From: Hippopus hippopus
Taxonomy: Eukaryota; Mollusca; Bivalvia; Cardiida; Cardiidae
DNA length: 64,000 nt
Assembly: GCA_946811185.2 (NCBI GenBank)
Contig: OX328096.1
Span: 66,773,345-66,837,344 of the forward strand
Direction: 5' to 3'
Position 1 is the first letter of the stretch. Every line of letters begins with the position of its first letter. Position numbers and translations under genes: made by a program. A model generated the notes under the pieces. It worked only from the letters and a program-made list of their open reading frames with translations. It made no database searches and had not been told where the DNA came from. This document shows positions 40,890 through 51,235 of the stretch, piece after piece.

Positions 40890-41790
40890 ACAAGGGTGCC
40901 AACGCTAGGATGGACTTGCTTTTAATAAAAATTCTAAGTCGAAAAAGGGGCATAATTGTGTCAAAACCATTTTGATGGTAACCTGCCTTTCTTGTATAGG
41001 TTCCCCTCTTTTATAGTTAACAACTAGCCTAATTTTGAAGTACATGTAAATATCTGCAGTAATGACAGAAATATTATATAATGTCAAAGTTCTTTCTTTA
41101 AAAATTCGAAGTCGATAATGAGGCATAAATGTGTCAAAAATAGTTTGATGATTATTTGCTCCTCTTGTCTGGGTTAACCGTTTAATGGTTAACAATTAGT
41201 CCAAGTTTGAAGTAAATATCTTCAGTAATATCAAAAATATTGTAAAATGTCAAAGATTTTTTTTTTTTTTTTGAAAAGTTGAATAAGAGGCATAACTGTG
41301 TCAAAATATTTTGATGGTTACCTTTCCCTGTTGAATGGATTCCCCTTTTGATAGTTATCACTAGTCCAAGTTTGAAGTAATTATATTCAGTAATGACAGA
41401 AATATTATTAAATGTCATTTTTTAAATTCTAGGTCGTAAAAGGGGCATAACTGTGTCAAGACTATTTTTATCGTTACCTGTCCCTGTTATATGGGTTCCC
41501 CTTTTGATAGTAAATAACAAGACGAAATTTGAAGTAAATTTCTTCAGTAATGATAGAAATATTATAAAATGTCAATTTTTTTAAATCCAGGTAGTAAAAG
41601 GGACATAACTGTGTCAAACATATTTTGATAGTTACCTGCCCCTGTTGTATGGGTTCCCCTTTTGATAGTTAAGAACTAGCCCAAGTTTGAAGTAGATATC
41701 TTTTGTAATGACGGAAATGTTACAAACTGTCGTTTTTTTTACTTTAAGTCTAAGTTTAAGAAGGGACATAACTATGTCAAAAAATTTTGA
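40890..41790. repeat. Tandem array of ~155-170-bp units (about five copies)
   Basis: Each unit carries AGGGGCATAACTGTGTCAAA, TTTGATGGTTACCTGCCC, TTCCCCTTTTGATAGTTA, AGTCCAAGTTTGAAGTAAAT, TTCAGTAATGACAGAAATAT and TATAAAATGTCAA. Starts are spaced near 40915, 41097, 41270, 41425 and 41580. A related single unit is at 7141-7500. Confidence 0.85.
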
Positions 41791-41799
41791 CGTTATGTA

Positions 41800-41957
41800 A
41801 CTCAAAAAATAATTTCGGTCTTTGAAATGGTAGAAAACAATGTGGGAAAAGGAGAAATTGCTGCTTACTAGGATTTTCTCTTTTTTCCACAGTGTTTTCA
41901 GAAGCCTTCTTAAGTTAAGGTCGTTACAACTCTGGACTGTGTGGTACAGGGTTAATA
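41800..41957 (-). mobile_element. Family A hairpin fragment, reverse
   Basis: AAAATAATTTCGGTCTTTG, a hairpin around GCTGCTTACTAGGA with mismatches, and GTGTGGTACAGGGTTAA. Confidence 0.72.
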
Positions 41958-42407
41958 TTTCACAAAATAACGGACAGTGCAGACCATAACTTAGTCTGCT
42001 GAATAAAAAAACAAACGACCAATAAAACTATTGAAAAAAATCACCATTATAAGTGAGAACTACACTGATACAAATTTTCGGCGTATCTAAATGTGCTGGC
42101 TTTTGACCTTCTTTTTGGTATTGGTTACAAATGAATAAATTGAAATTTGTGATTGGTCATAACTGTAGGCACGTTTACTTTAAGGGCCCCTGCCTATTTA
42201 CTGGCAAATTTGCGCCGTCTATCTATTTTTTTTTTTAATATTTCTTGTTATTGTTTATATCTGTCAAGTGAATTTGACGTCTAAACATTGACACTAAAAC
42301 GTGTTGTTTGACAATGGGGGTTTAATAGCATACTCGCCACATGGCGCATTCCTGCATGGCGAGGATTTAAAAAAAAAACGACTCTACTACTTATGCTAAT
42401 AGGGGTC
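41958..42407. other. No feature recognised
   Basis: AT-rich sequence including a T-run near 42228-42236; no repeat match seen within the window. Confidence 0.4.
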
Positions 42408-42640
42408 CTGCCTGTCTCAGTGATAAAGTATAGGACTTGCAGCCAGTAGACCCTGGTTATGAGCCTCACTGGAAACACTTGGTTTTTCGAGGAAGTGTCC
42501 ATGGGTAAGACACCTCGGAGCCCTATCCTAATACTGGTGAAAGCGTGGACAAACATGAATATCTGAGCTGTCTCCGTAATAAAACTGAAATTAAGAGTGG
42601 CTTAAAACACCATTCATTCAATCAATCAATCAATCAATGA
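42408..42640 (+). mobile_element. SINE, CCATGGGTAAGACACCTC type
   Basis: GGGGTCCTGCCTGTCTCAGT and CCTGGTTATGAGCC form a tRNA-like head. The body carries GTAAGACACCTCGGAGCCC. The tail TTCAATCAATCAATCAATCAA is the same tail type as the main SINE family, with a different body. Confidence 0.7.
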
Positions 42641-42652
42641 AGCAAGCACCGA

Positions 42653-42875
42653 CTGATTTTCCTTCCAATACTACTACTACTACTGCTACTTCTACTACTA
42701 CTACTACTTCTACTACTACTACTACTACTACTTCTTCTTCTTCTTCATCTCCTTCTTCTCTTCTCTTCTCTTCTTCTTCTTCTTCTTCTCCAACTTCTTC
42801 CTCTTCCTCTTCTTCTTCTTTTTTCTTCTACTACTGCTCCTACTACTCCTTGTTCTTCTTCTTCTTCTTCTTCAA

Positions 42876-42906
<31 letters not shown>

Positions 42907-43003
42907 TTCTTCTTCTTCTTCTTCTTCTTCTTCTTCTTCTTTCTTCTACTACTGCTCCTACTACTCCTTCTTCTTCTACTTCTACTACTTCTAGTTTCTC
43001 TAA
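42653..43003. repeat. Long polypyrimidine microsatellite (ACT)n/(CTT)n
   Basis: About 350 bp of nearly uninterrupted pyrimidine on the plus strand outside the CTA/ACT blocks. The Ser/Phe/Leu and Arg/Lys runs in translations are artefacts. Confidence 0.92.
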
Positions 43004-43539
43004 TACCAAAACTTCTGGCAAAGACCAAGAATAAAAATTCATAATATATAGGTTTTTCTTAAAGTTCTTGTAATTTTTCAATCAATATCTTCAATCAATA
43101 TCTCGCATAGACCTTACATAACGTAAAATCATTGCATCGGGAATGTTATTCCATTCTTGAACGAGAACAGTGGCCAAAACCTAACTTTAATGTTACCTTA
43201 GTCTTTGAGTACTTTTGCAACTTCGATTTTAGTACCACCTTCATTTAAACTGCAAACAACCTAACTTAAACTTTCTGTTAGTCAAAATCTGATTAGCCTG
43301 GCATTTTCTACAGACTCGGAACTAAAGTATGATACCAAATTTGTTGGTCTTCAGTAAAACATGCGACGAGAAATAAAAGAAAATTAAGTGCACACTTATT
43401 TATGGAACTGAGTATATAAATGTAAAAGGTGCGGTTTTATGCAAGGTTGTTCAAACCCGGCAGGAAAATGTGATTCGATAATCACCAATACCTAATCAAC
43501 AGCCAAGAAAGCATCCTTTTAAGTCTTTAAAACTTTTGC

Positions 43540-43632
43540 GATTTGCAGCAGACCTTTTGAAAATATTGTGACAAAAGGAGAAAAAGCTCTTTACGAGCAA
43601 TTTCTCCTTTTGCCAAAAAGATTTTACTTTAA
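43540..43632. mobile_element. Family A-like hairpin, diverged
   Basis: ACAAAAGGAGAAAAAGCTC and GAGCAATTTCTCCTTTTG are inverted arms. They belong to a sister hairpin (CTTTACGAGC centre), seen again near 54815-54870. Confidence 0.6.
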
Positions 43633-43920
43633 ATTCTCTTTTTTGCCTCAATAGTTCAGTTTAATATCTCCGTTTGTCATAATGATTTTAGTTTAATTAT
43701 TTCGTCTTCCACAATGATTTTAGTTTGTTTTCTTTTTATTTCCCACAATGATTTTAGTTTAATTCTTTCTTTTGCCACAATGATTTCAGTTTAATTTGTC
43801 CTTTTGCCACAATGATTTCAGTTTATTTTCTTCTTTTGCTACAATGATTTCGGTTTAATTTTCCTTTTGCCAAAATAATTTCACTTTAATTTCTCCTTTT
43901 GTCATAATAATGTTAGTAAA
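43633..43920 (+). repeat. Degenerate tandem array, ~35-42-bp units
   Basis: About seven units with CACAATGATTTCAGTTTAAT and CTTTTGCC as common words. It looks like amplification of the right flank of the adjacent hairpin. Confidence 0.75.
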
Positions 43921-44162
43921 ACTCTTGTTTTATTATTCCTATAAGGCGTCAGCAGACTGTTTTTCACTACGTAATGTGTCAGAGCCATAACAAACTCACA
44001 CGTGTTTTTGGATGAAAGTTTTTCAAAACATAGTGGAAAAGGGAGAACATTTCTACATCTACTGCATTGCTTTTTACACCCTCTAAAGACACATTAAGTC
44101 GTTTGAACCTCATTTAATACTTCGTGTGCAAAACGGTTATCCGATGGAGGAGTACATGTACA

Positions 44163-44424
44163 TGAACCGTGCACTGGCAAAAGGGGGCTTAATGCATCTC
44201 CATGATGCATGATACCAAGCAAGTCATTACAGTATTATACATCCCTAAAATCCGTTTTGTATAACAACCTACCGAATCTTGAGGTACACTGGTCCTTTGA
44301 CATACAGATAATTGTCCAACAGCGAAAAGTTTCGGCCCAGGTCAGCCTGCGCGGACAGCGCAGGCTGACCTTGGTCGATACGTTTCGCAAATGCATTAAG
44401 CCCCGTTTTCACAGAGCACGGCTC
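44163..44424. mobile_element. Family B MITE-like element, complete
   Basis: TGAACCGTGCACTGGCAAAAG at the left. Central palindrome GCCCAGGTCAGCCTGCGCG..CGCAGGCTGACCTTGG. ACAGAGCACGGCTCA at the right. Confidence 0.86.
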
Positions 44425-44507
44425 ATATCATTTTGTACTCCGGTATACAGTAAGATCGAAACTTTCAATACGACAAACCAGGAAGCTTCCGTGTACATGT
44501 ATATGTA

Positions 44508-44733
44508 TATGACCCATGCAAAAGGGGGTTAATGGAATTCCTTGATGCATTACACCATGTAATTCATCACATCATATTTATCTAAGTATCAACAGGATCT
44601 GGAGGTAAAATGGTCCTTCGGACATGCAGAAAATTGACCAAGGGCAAAACGTTTCGACACAGGTCAGCTTGCACGGACTGTGTCCATAACGTTTTGCAGA
44701 TGCATTTAGCCCCCTTTTCGCAGAGCATGACCA
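44508..44733. mobile_element. Family B element, central deletion
   Basis: ATGACCCATGCAAAAGGGGG at the left, GACACAGGTCAGCTTGCACG in the middle without its full complement, and GCAGAGCATGACCA at the right. Confidence 0.75.
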
Positions 44734-44754
44734 ATATGTACGTGTATATGTATA

Positions 44755-45012
44755 TGATCCATGCTCCTTAAAAAGGGGGCTTTATGTATCTGCAAAAGGT
44801 ATGGATTCAGGTCAGCCTGCGCAGTCCGCGCAAGCTGACCTGTTTCGAAACTTTTTACTATTGGTCAATTTTCTGCATGTTAAACAACCAGTCTTCCACT
44901 TCATTCAATCGGTTGTTACACAAAAAGGATTTTATGGATCCATAATTATGTAATGACTTGGGTGAAATGCATCACGGAGATGCATTAAAGTTCTCTTTAT
45001 TAGAGCATGGCA
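44755..45012. mobile_element. Family B element, third of a local cluster
   Basis: TGATCCATGCTCCTTAAAAAG at the left. TCAGGTCAGCCTGCGCAGTC and AGCTGACCTGTTTCG in the centre. AGAGCATGGCA at the right. Three B copies lie head to tail or inverted within 850 bp. Confidence 0.8.
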
Positions 45013-45119
45013 TACTCTAAATATATAAATATATAAACGCGCTTTAAATAGTTTAATGTCGGACTGCATAGAACATGAGGTCTGCTTTGGCCATAGAATG
45101 TCACATATAGTATGTAAAT

Positions 45120-45405
45120 TGTATGTGTTTAAACGCCTTTTTCAAAATAATTTTAGTGATATCGCGGCGGCCAGTGCCCCTCTTCATGTTTTCCTTGAGT
45201 TCCTTCTACCAGTACAATATTCTTATCAAGCTATTATCTGCTTTTCTACAAAAGCATCATCAAAAGAATGATCTGCGGCAAGAGAAAAATTGATTCTATC
45301 CGGATTAGTTTGATCAGTCCTCGGAAAAAACTGGCCGAGCCGGGGATTCGTGCCGGCGACCACTAGTATCAAGTCCACTTCGTTAACGACGAAGCTGCGG
45401 GGCAC
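45120..45405 (-). mobile_element. tRNA-derived SINE, minus strand, internally disrupted
   Basis: The tRNA-like head (complement of GCCGAGCCGGGGATTCG) lies at about 45340-45405 and the tail-side body GATATCGCGGCGGCCAGTG at 45160-45215. The middle is replaced by unrelated sequence. Confidence 0.65.
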
Positions 45406-46375
45406 TACCGCAGCTTGGGTGCGTCAGCCGTTAACGTAAATCTTATGATTTGTCGAGTTTATTTCCTGCATTGTCGAGTTTATTTTCTGCATTGTTGCCT
45501 GCAGGCATCCAGGTAAAGTTTGATAAAACAATTAAAACATAAGTGTTTTGTTTACAACATTTTCGCTTCAGTATATTACTGCATGCAAACGAATGTCTAT
45601 TTTAAGAGATCACTTTTTTAAGAACATTGTTGCCAGTAAAGAATCTGCATGTGAGGAATTAAATTCTCCTTTTCCTCAAGCTTTTTAACTCGTATATTTT
45701 TAAGCTTAATTCATGTTGCTTTCCCCATTTTTGCGTGGATAACGGTATGCAAAAGGTTATAGATGGCAACTACAGAGAAAAACCGTTGTTAAAACTTAAA
45801 AAGTGTGTAGAATGGCCCAGCTGTGTAAACAAAGATAAATTACTAATAAATAATGTGTAAGGGATAGAAAAACTCAAAGGATTTGTCCTCATTTAAAACC
45901 GGAAACGACAACAGCGACAGCTTTGAAGGCCTCAAAAATATGAAATGTATTTTCTGTCCGTCGTAATATGTGCAACCTTGCATCCATCAGGAGCAACATT
46001 TAGCATGAAGATTTTTTTTAAAACTTGGAAAATTGTAAAATTTGTCGATTGATAAAGAAATAAAAGCGGCCCTGACTGGTTGTTCATGTGTCTTAGCGTG
46101 GTCACAATTGCTAAACTATTCCCGCAGAAATAGAAAAATTGAAACCATCTCAACAAATGAAAAAATCAATATCATGTATTACTAGTAAATCTGTATTTTC
46201 ATCTTTTCTGGTAACATAGTGTTTGATATCAAATTTTCAAGTGGGACTACCACCACCAGGAAGCATTCAGCTCTAGGTGATGTTACACCATTTGAATAGC
46301 CAGTATGGTAATCTGATGAACTTCCTGTTACTGCTGCCGTGTTCCAAAATTAAAAACCTTTTCCTCCTCAAAAGT
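45406..46375. other. No feature recognised
   Basis: AT-rich sequence without exon-like frames. A short near-duplicate, TTGTCGAGTTTATTTYCTGC, occurs twice around 45453-45497. Confidence 0.45.
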
Positions 46376-46377
46376 CC

Positions 46378-46660
46378 AGGTCGGGTAGCCCAGTCTAACG
46401 TGCAGGTTTAGTATTCCAGGGTCCATGAGTTAAACGAAGCTGGGCCAAACTGGTTACGATGAGAGTCAGTGTGACAGAATTCATGTCACATCCCCACGCC
46501 TGAACAGTGTTTCTATCATGTATGTTGGATAGCAGCAAGTGACTTGAAAAGGGTGTTGTGCGAAAGACTGGATTGAGGCACTCGAGGAATGTGTGGGTTG
46601 GTGCCAGTGCCACCTCGAAAAAACTGAAAAAAATGTTGTAACGGTGTTTCTCACAATTAA
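46378..46660 (+). mobile_element. tRNA-derived SINE, diverged
   Basis: GGTAGCCCAGTCTAACGTGC head, TCAGTGTGACAGAATTCATG, GATAGCAGCAAGTGACTTGA and CTGGATTGAGGCACTCGAGG body; degenerate tail. Confidence 0.68.
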
Positions 46661-46942
46661 ATCCTTCTCATTGAGCTAACTGCATTTACGTACACTGGGA
46701 TTGGCCCCTAAAAGGGCATATTTAGAATTTTGGCTTGACTCAAAATTTCTCGTAAATCATTGATAAAAAGTTCTTGAATTATTTTTCTTTGGAAGCGCAT
46801 AGAAACCTGAAAAGTTACATTCAGGACAAAAGGTGCAGTCTTCACGTCTAACGTGATGGTTGTTATGGGATTGAGAACTCCCGGCTTTTCTCTTGACACA
46901 TGATATAACGTTATCGTAACTACTTTAATACGATCCCGCTTA

Positions 46943-48089
46943 TGCCCCTTTCACACTTACGGATTTTTCTTACGAGTCCTTACGGATGTCACATATCCGT
47001 AAAAGTACACGGATTGTTACGATCTGGCCGCTTTTACGAGCGGTTTACAAGTAATTAATGTCCATTTACGATTTATTACGGGTTATTACGATGTATTTAC
47101 GGCAAATATGTACGATTTGTTCCGAGTTATTACGGACAAATACGAGCATGTTACGACATTTAAGAGTTGTTTACGGATTGTTACGAGTATATTACGGATG
47201 GTTGCGATTAATCTAGTCATGTACGTGTAAATTACGACATGTTAACGTGTTGTTACGAATAGTTGCGAGTAAGTTAGGAGTATTTACGAGTACATTTTTT
47301 TTTGTGCAAAAAGCATGCAATTCTCTGTGTATCACGTTCCGTGTCTTCTGTATCAGAAGGATGCAGCTGCGGTGGTTCAGTGGAAGGCGGGCGGTCTTCT
47401 ACCTCAGCGGGCTCTAGCTGTGGCGGTGGTGGTTCTAAGGAGGGTGAACGCGTCCACTTTTTTCTGATGACTGCCTTTTTTGCTTTCTTTGGAGCCATGC
47501 TTGTAGGTAGTGTATATCAATAGTGTATACTGAAGAGATCAGGCCTCTGTGACGTCTTGATAACAACTGTTCAATTTTGCACGCTTTTATACCATTTCTA
47601 AATCGTAAAGTATACGTATGTATTCGTAAGTACTCGTACATATCCATAAATTGCTCGTAATTAAGTCTTATCAATCCGTAAAGCAATCGTAACTGAACGC
47701 AACTAAAATCGGTAACGTCACTTAAGCACTCGTAATATTCCGTAAAGGAATCGTAAACTAACCGTAACAAATCGTAAAACAAATTGTTTACGAGACATTT
47801 ACGGATTCTTGCGAGAAGTTTACGGAGGGTTACAACCGGTTCACGATACTTACGGATTGTTACAAGTTATTTACGAGTTAATTACGGAAATTTTATCCGT
47901 GGACACTCGTAAGAAAATTTTTGACATGTCAAAAATTTTGTCTCTAATTTCAAGGATCCTCACGAGTGTCTGCGAGTTGTGACGAGTTATTTACGGATGC
48001 GAACGAGTTATGTACGGATGCTTGCGATTGACTACGAGTTGGCAATCCGTAAGGACTCGTAAGAAAAATCCGTAAGTGTAAAGGCGGTA
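46943..48089. mobile_element. Harbinger-like element with ~45-bp terminal inverted repeats
   Basis: The left terminus TGCCCCTTTCACACTTACGG continues as ATTTTTCTTACGAGTCCTTA. The complement of the right terminus (TACCGCCTTTACACTTACGG, then the same continuation) matches it. TTA at 46940-46942 and 48090-48092 gives a 3-bp target duplication of the TWA type. Most of the interior consists of degenerate ~10-12-bp TTACGAGT/TTACGGAT words, with the orientation changing at the centre. One small ORF lies in the middle. No DDE transposase is seen. Confidence 0.7.
47274..47498 (-). CDS. Small basic/proline-rich ORF inside the Harbinger-like element
   Basis: 74 residues starting MAPKKAKKAVIRKKWTRSPS. 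A lysine-rich N terminus is followed by Pro/Glu-rich SLEPPPPQLEPAEVEDRPPS and an acidic DTEDTERDTQ. It is the only higher-GC, non-repetitive stretch of the element, and ATGGCTCC is a good start context. It could be the N-terminal exon of an accessory DNA-binding protein of an autonomous relative, or a captured host exon. No family is recognised. The downstream part (HKKKCTRKYS) runs into the TTACGAG repeats. Confidence 0.35.
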   Translation of the reverse strand: MAPKKAKKAVIRKKWTRSPSLEPPPPQLEPAEVEDRPPSTEPPQLHPSDTEDTERDTQRIACFLHKKKCTRKYS

Positions 48090-48109
48090 TTACTCTGCGC
48101 ATGTCATTT

Positions 48110-48820
48110 GATCGTATAGGACGTTCCCACATACTAAATATTGGGGAAAATTCTCGTGCAAACTCTACAAATAATATTTAGCGGCTATGTATCACTTTAC
48201 GGAAATACCACTGCATATTTTTTCACACGTACCTTTTATTCATTAGTGGTTTCGCAAACTACAGGCACAACAAATCCAGTGATGAAATATTTTAAAGCAT
48301 GCTTTTAAAAATCCAAAATGGAAGTTTTAAGGCAATAGGAAATCCCAAAACATGTCGATTTCCATGATCTTCCTGTTGAACAAAAATTCACCGTGTCCAA
48401 AATCAGAGAATTTTTGCAAGCTACTTACATTAAGATAAGTCCGCATGTTCTTTGCAATCTGATATTGGATCTATACCGTCTGCCTGTTTAGGAAAACCTG
48501 TAAGTGGAACAATTCTTCAGAGTTTCAGTGGATTTTATTTTCAGCCGTCGGAAGAAGTCTAGTTATTATATTTGGCGGAGAAAGTGGTCATGAATAAAAT
48601 ACCATCCCCCCAAAAAAATCGGTTTTGCCGGGAAAAACTACTGCATTACTATGTAAATATTTCTATTTACGCCCCTGAATTCAGTCTTGGAAAACATTGT
48701 GGCCATGACTTTATTATCGCGTAGTCATGAGATATTTTGTGCCCAAGAGGCAAGTATCTAATGTAATTGTGACATACAACATAAAATTTGTTTCCTTTTG
48801 AAAATTTTCTGCAAACCATG
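48110..48820. other. No gene recognised; one family C trace
   Basis: A weak family C core remnant (GTTCTTTGCAATCTGATATT, GGATCTATACCGTCTGCC) at about 48430-48485. Otherwise unassigned. Confidence 0.4.
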
Positions 48821-48824
48821 AGAT

Positions 48825-49330
48825 ATCAAATTGAAGTTACGAGATAGCCAAGTCGTGGCATCGAGATATTAATGTTGGCCACGAAATAACTGGCTCTAGA
48901 TGTTAGTTGTTGCCACGCATTTAATTAATTTATGGCCTCTAGATACAAGTCGTGGCAACGCATTAATTTATGGCCTCTAGATATCAAGTCGTGGCCTTGA
49001 GATAATTAGGTCGTGGCTACGAGATTTTTTTTACTTTTCACGCATGTCCCCGCCAAGATAAAGTTTACGTATGTATGTAGGAGTGGCCATGAGATAATTA
49101 AAATATGGCCACGAGGTATTTAAGTCGTGGCTACAAGTTAGTTAAGTTGTGTCAACGTGATAAACAAGTCGTGTCAACGTGATAAATAAGTCGTGTCCAC
49201 AAAGTAAGTAAATTTCGACCACGTGCTTATCTAATCTGGCCACGAGATAGCTCATATTAAGTCGTGGACAAGCATCAATTGATTTGTGGCAGCTAGATGT
49301 TACTCGTGCCACGAGATATTTTTTTTTACT
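48825..49330. repeat. Degenerate array of ~18-24-bp GTCGTGGCCACGAGATA units
   Basis: Words such as AAGTCGTGGC, GGCCACGAGATAATTA and CCTCTAGATATCAAGTCG recur more than fifteen times. The array is broken by TTTTTTTTACTTTTCACGCATGTCCCCG-like sequence at about 49026-49056, with a counterpart at 49320-49350. GTGGCCAC is itself palindromic, giving many small hairpins. Confidence 0.75.
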
Positions 49331-49439
49331 TTTCTGACATGTTCCCGTCATGCTGCCATATTTATTACAAATTTTCCAGGGAAATCAGAATATTTCTCTC
49401 GTGCCTAGGTCATGCATCTCCTATCAAATTGTTTTGTTT

Positions 49440-49792
49440 AACCTTTTGCCGAACAATCCCCGAGTTTTAACGACCCTGAGGAAGGAGGCTTTTGAAAACG
49501 TTGTGGGAAAAGAAGAAAATGCTGGTGACCAGCATTTTCTCCTTTTCCCACAATGTTTTCAACCATTTTCTCCTCTACAAACGCTTTCAATGTGGATGAG
49601 TCCAAAATTTTGTCGTGTGATAGGACGGAGGTGTGAGAGGAAGGAGACTTTTGAAAAACATTGTTGGAACAGAAGAAAATGCTGGTAACCAGCATTTTCT
49701 CCTTTTCCCACAATGTTTTCATCCATTTTCTTCTCTTCAAATGCTCTTAATATGGATGAGTCCAAAATGTTGTCGTGTGATACAGAGTTAAC
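49440..49792 (+). mobile_element. Family A MITE with an internal direct duplication (two hairpins)
   Basis: TTTAACCTTTTGCCGAACAA at the left. A first hairpin and right flank run to GTCGTGTGATAGGAC. After GGTGTGAGAGGAAGGAG a second hairpin and right flank end GTGTGATACAGAGTTAA. Both hairpins are of the CTGGTRACCAG type. Confidence 0.85.
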
Positions 49793-49814
49793 CTATTACA
49801 ACTACATTAGTTTT

Positions 49815-49880
49815 TGCGGCGATTCTAAATCAAAATCAGACTGCACAAAACGTGCTGTCTGATCTTTGATCTATTTTGTA
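49815..49880. mobile_element. Family C core fragment
   Basis: ATCAAAATCAGACTGCACAA and GTGCTGTCTGATCTTTGATC arms. Confidence 0.65.
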
Positions 49881-49984
49881 TACTGAAATGAGACACTTTT
49901 CGCTAACAGCGGCCTTTTTTTCGAGGCTGAAACGTCCACTTTGCGTACTTACTGTTCCAAGAACCAAGTCTTTACCAGACCAGA

Positions 49985-50192
49985 AAAAATTTAAGACTCG
50001 TCCAAATTGAAAGGTTTTGAACACGATAAATCAAATGTATCTCAGTTAGGGGACTTTGGTATGTAAAAGGACAGACAATATGGTGGGAAAAGGCGAAAAT
50101 GCTGGTTACCAAAATTTTCGCTTTTCCGACAACGCTTTCAAATGGCTTTCTCATCAGGTTTCGTTAAAACACGGAATTGTTTGGAAAGGGTT
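49985..50192 (-). mobile_element. Family A hairpin MITE, reverse
   Basis: TTTAAGACTCGTCCAAATTG at the left. The hairpin has AAAATGCTGGTTACCAAAAT at its apex. TCAGGTTTCGTTAAAACACG and TTTGGAAAGGGTTA at the right. Confidence 0.8.
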
Positions 50193-50518
50193 AGGCCTAC
50201 TGGTATTTTCAACAGCCATAAAACAGACTCGTTATAGAAATATTACATAGAAAAAATCTTAATAAGTCTGAAGATGCTTAGCACGACCCAGACCCTACTT
50301 GCTTTTGCGACTGGTGTATATCTAGATTAGACCTTACAGACCGAGGGGTCTGATCCCAGATCGTGTTGGTAATGTTTAGACCAGAAAGGCTTTGAAACTG
50401 AAAGAAAAGTTATGTAACGATTTTCTTGCATAGATTTTTGTGTTCCAGTCTTGGCAATGGCTATCGCCAGGTTCGATTTTGCTATCTTAAACCTGTTAAC
50501 TTTGTATATGAGCAATTT

Positions 50519-50768
50519 TCTGTGAAAAATGGGTTTAATGCATGCGCAAAAAGTATCGACCCACGTCAGTCTGCGCAGTCCGGGCAGGCTGACCTGAGCA
50601 GAAACCTTTTGCTATTTTGAAATTTTCTGCATGTCCAAGGACCAGTCTGCCTCATGATGCAGTCGGTTGTAAGACAAAATGGATTTTTTGAACCACAGTT
50701 ATGTGATGAGTTACCAGGTGTAATACACCACGGATATGCATAAACCCCCCCCCCCCCAGCATGGCTCG
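50519..50768. mobile_element. Family B MITE-like element
   Basis: TGAGCAATTTTCTGTGAAAAA at the left. GACCCACGTCAGTCTGCGCA and CAGGCTGACCTGAGC in the centre. A C-run and AGCATGGCTCG at the right. Confidence 0.8.
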
Positions 50769-50786
50769 TTGGATAGCGTTGTCATC

Positions 50787-50989
50787 TTAACCTGTAGGCT
50801 ACTAAGCACGACTTACTGACCTTTTGCGGACACTGTAGATCAAAATCAGACTGCACAGAACGTGCAGTCTGATCTTGAATCTACACTGTCCGATAAGGAA
50901 GTACATGTACTTTCTCAAAAAAATTAGTTTGAAACCAGATTATTCGGCTTGAATATTTTATTTAATTTATTTAGCAAGATAAGGTTTAA
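50787..50989. mobile_element. Family C MITE, complete
   Basis: TTAACCTGTAGGCTACTAAG at 50787 and GATAAGGTTTAA ending at 50989. Core palindrome around CTGCACAGAACGTGCAG. Confidence 0.85.
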
Positions 50990-51054
50990 GTTACTATGCG
51001 GTAATTTCTACAGTTTAATGTCAGACTGGCTTGCAACCGTCTGTTCTACCATCT

Positions 51055-51235
51055 TCTGGAGCCATCATCACCATCATTACCATCATCATCATCATCATAA
51101 TGAAAATTTATCATCCCAGTATATTATTATTTTTTGTTCATTATCATCATCATCATTAAAAAGATAAGCACTAGCAGTAGTAGAAATGGTGGTGGTAGTA
51201 GTAGTAGTAGCAACAGTAGTAGTAAGGATTAGTGG
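51055..51235. repeat. (ATC)n and (TAG)n trinucleotide repeats
   Basis: CATCATCATTACCATCATC at 51062-51160 and AGTAGTAGTAGTAGCAACAG at 51175-51235. Confidence 0.8.

Noticed and set aside
40905..41418. Two minus-strand ORFs sharing TFYNISVITxD..
   Set aside because: They are the same ~160-bp tandem repeat unit translated twice, not a protein repeat.
42637..43081. Serine-, phenylalanine-, leucine- and arginine/lysine-rich ORFs
   Set aside because: They are translations of the (CTT)n/(ACT)n microsatellite.
47435..47782. 115-residue minus-strand ORF with YEYLR-type repeats
   Set aside because: It reads through the degenerate TTACGA word array and overlaps the better-founded small ORF in another frame.
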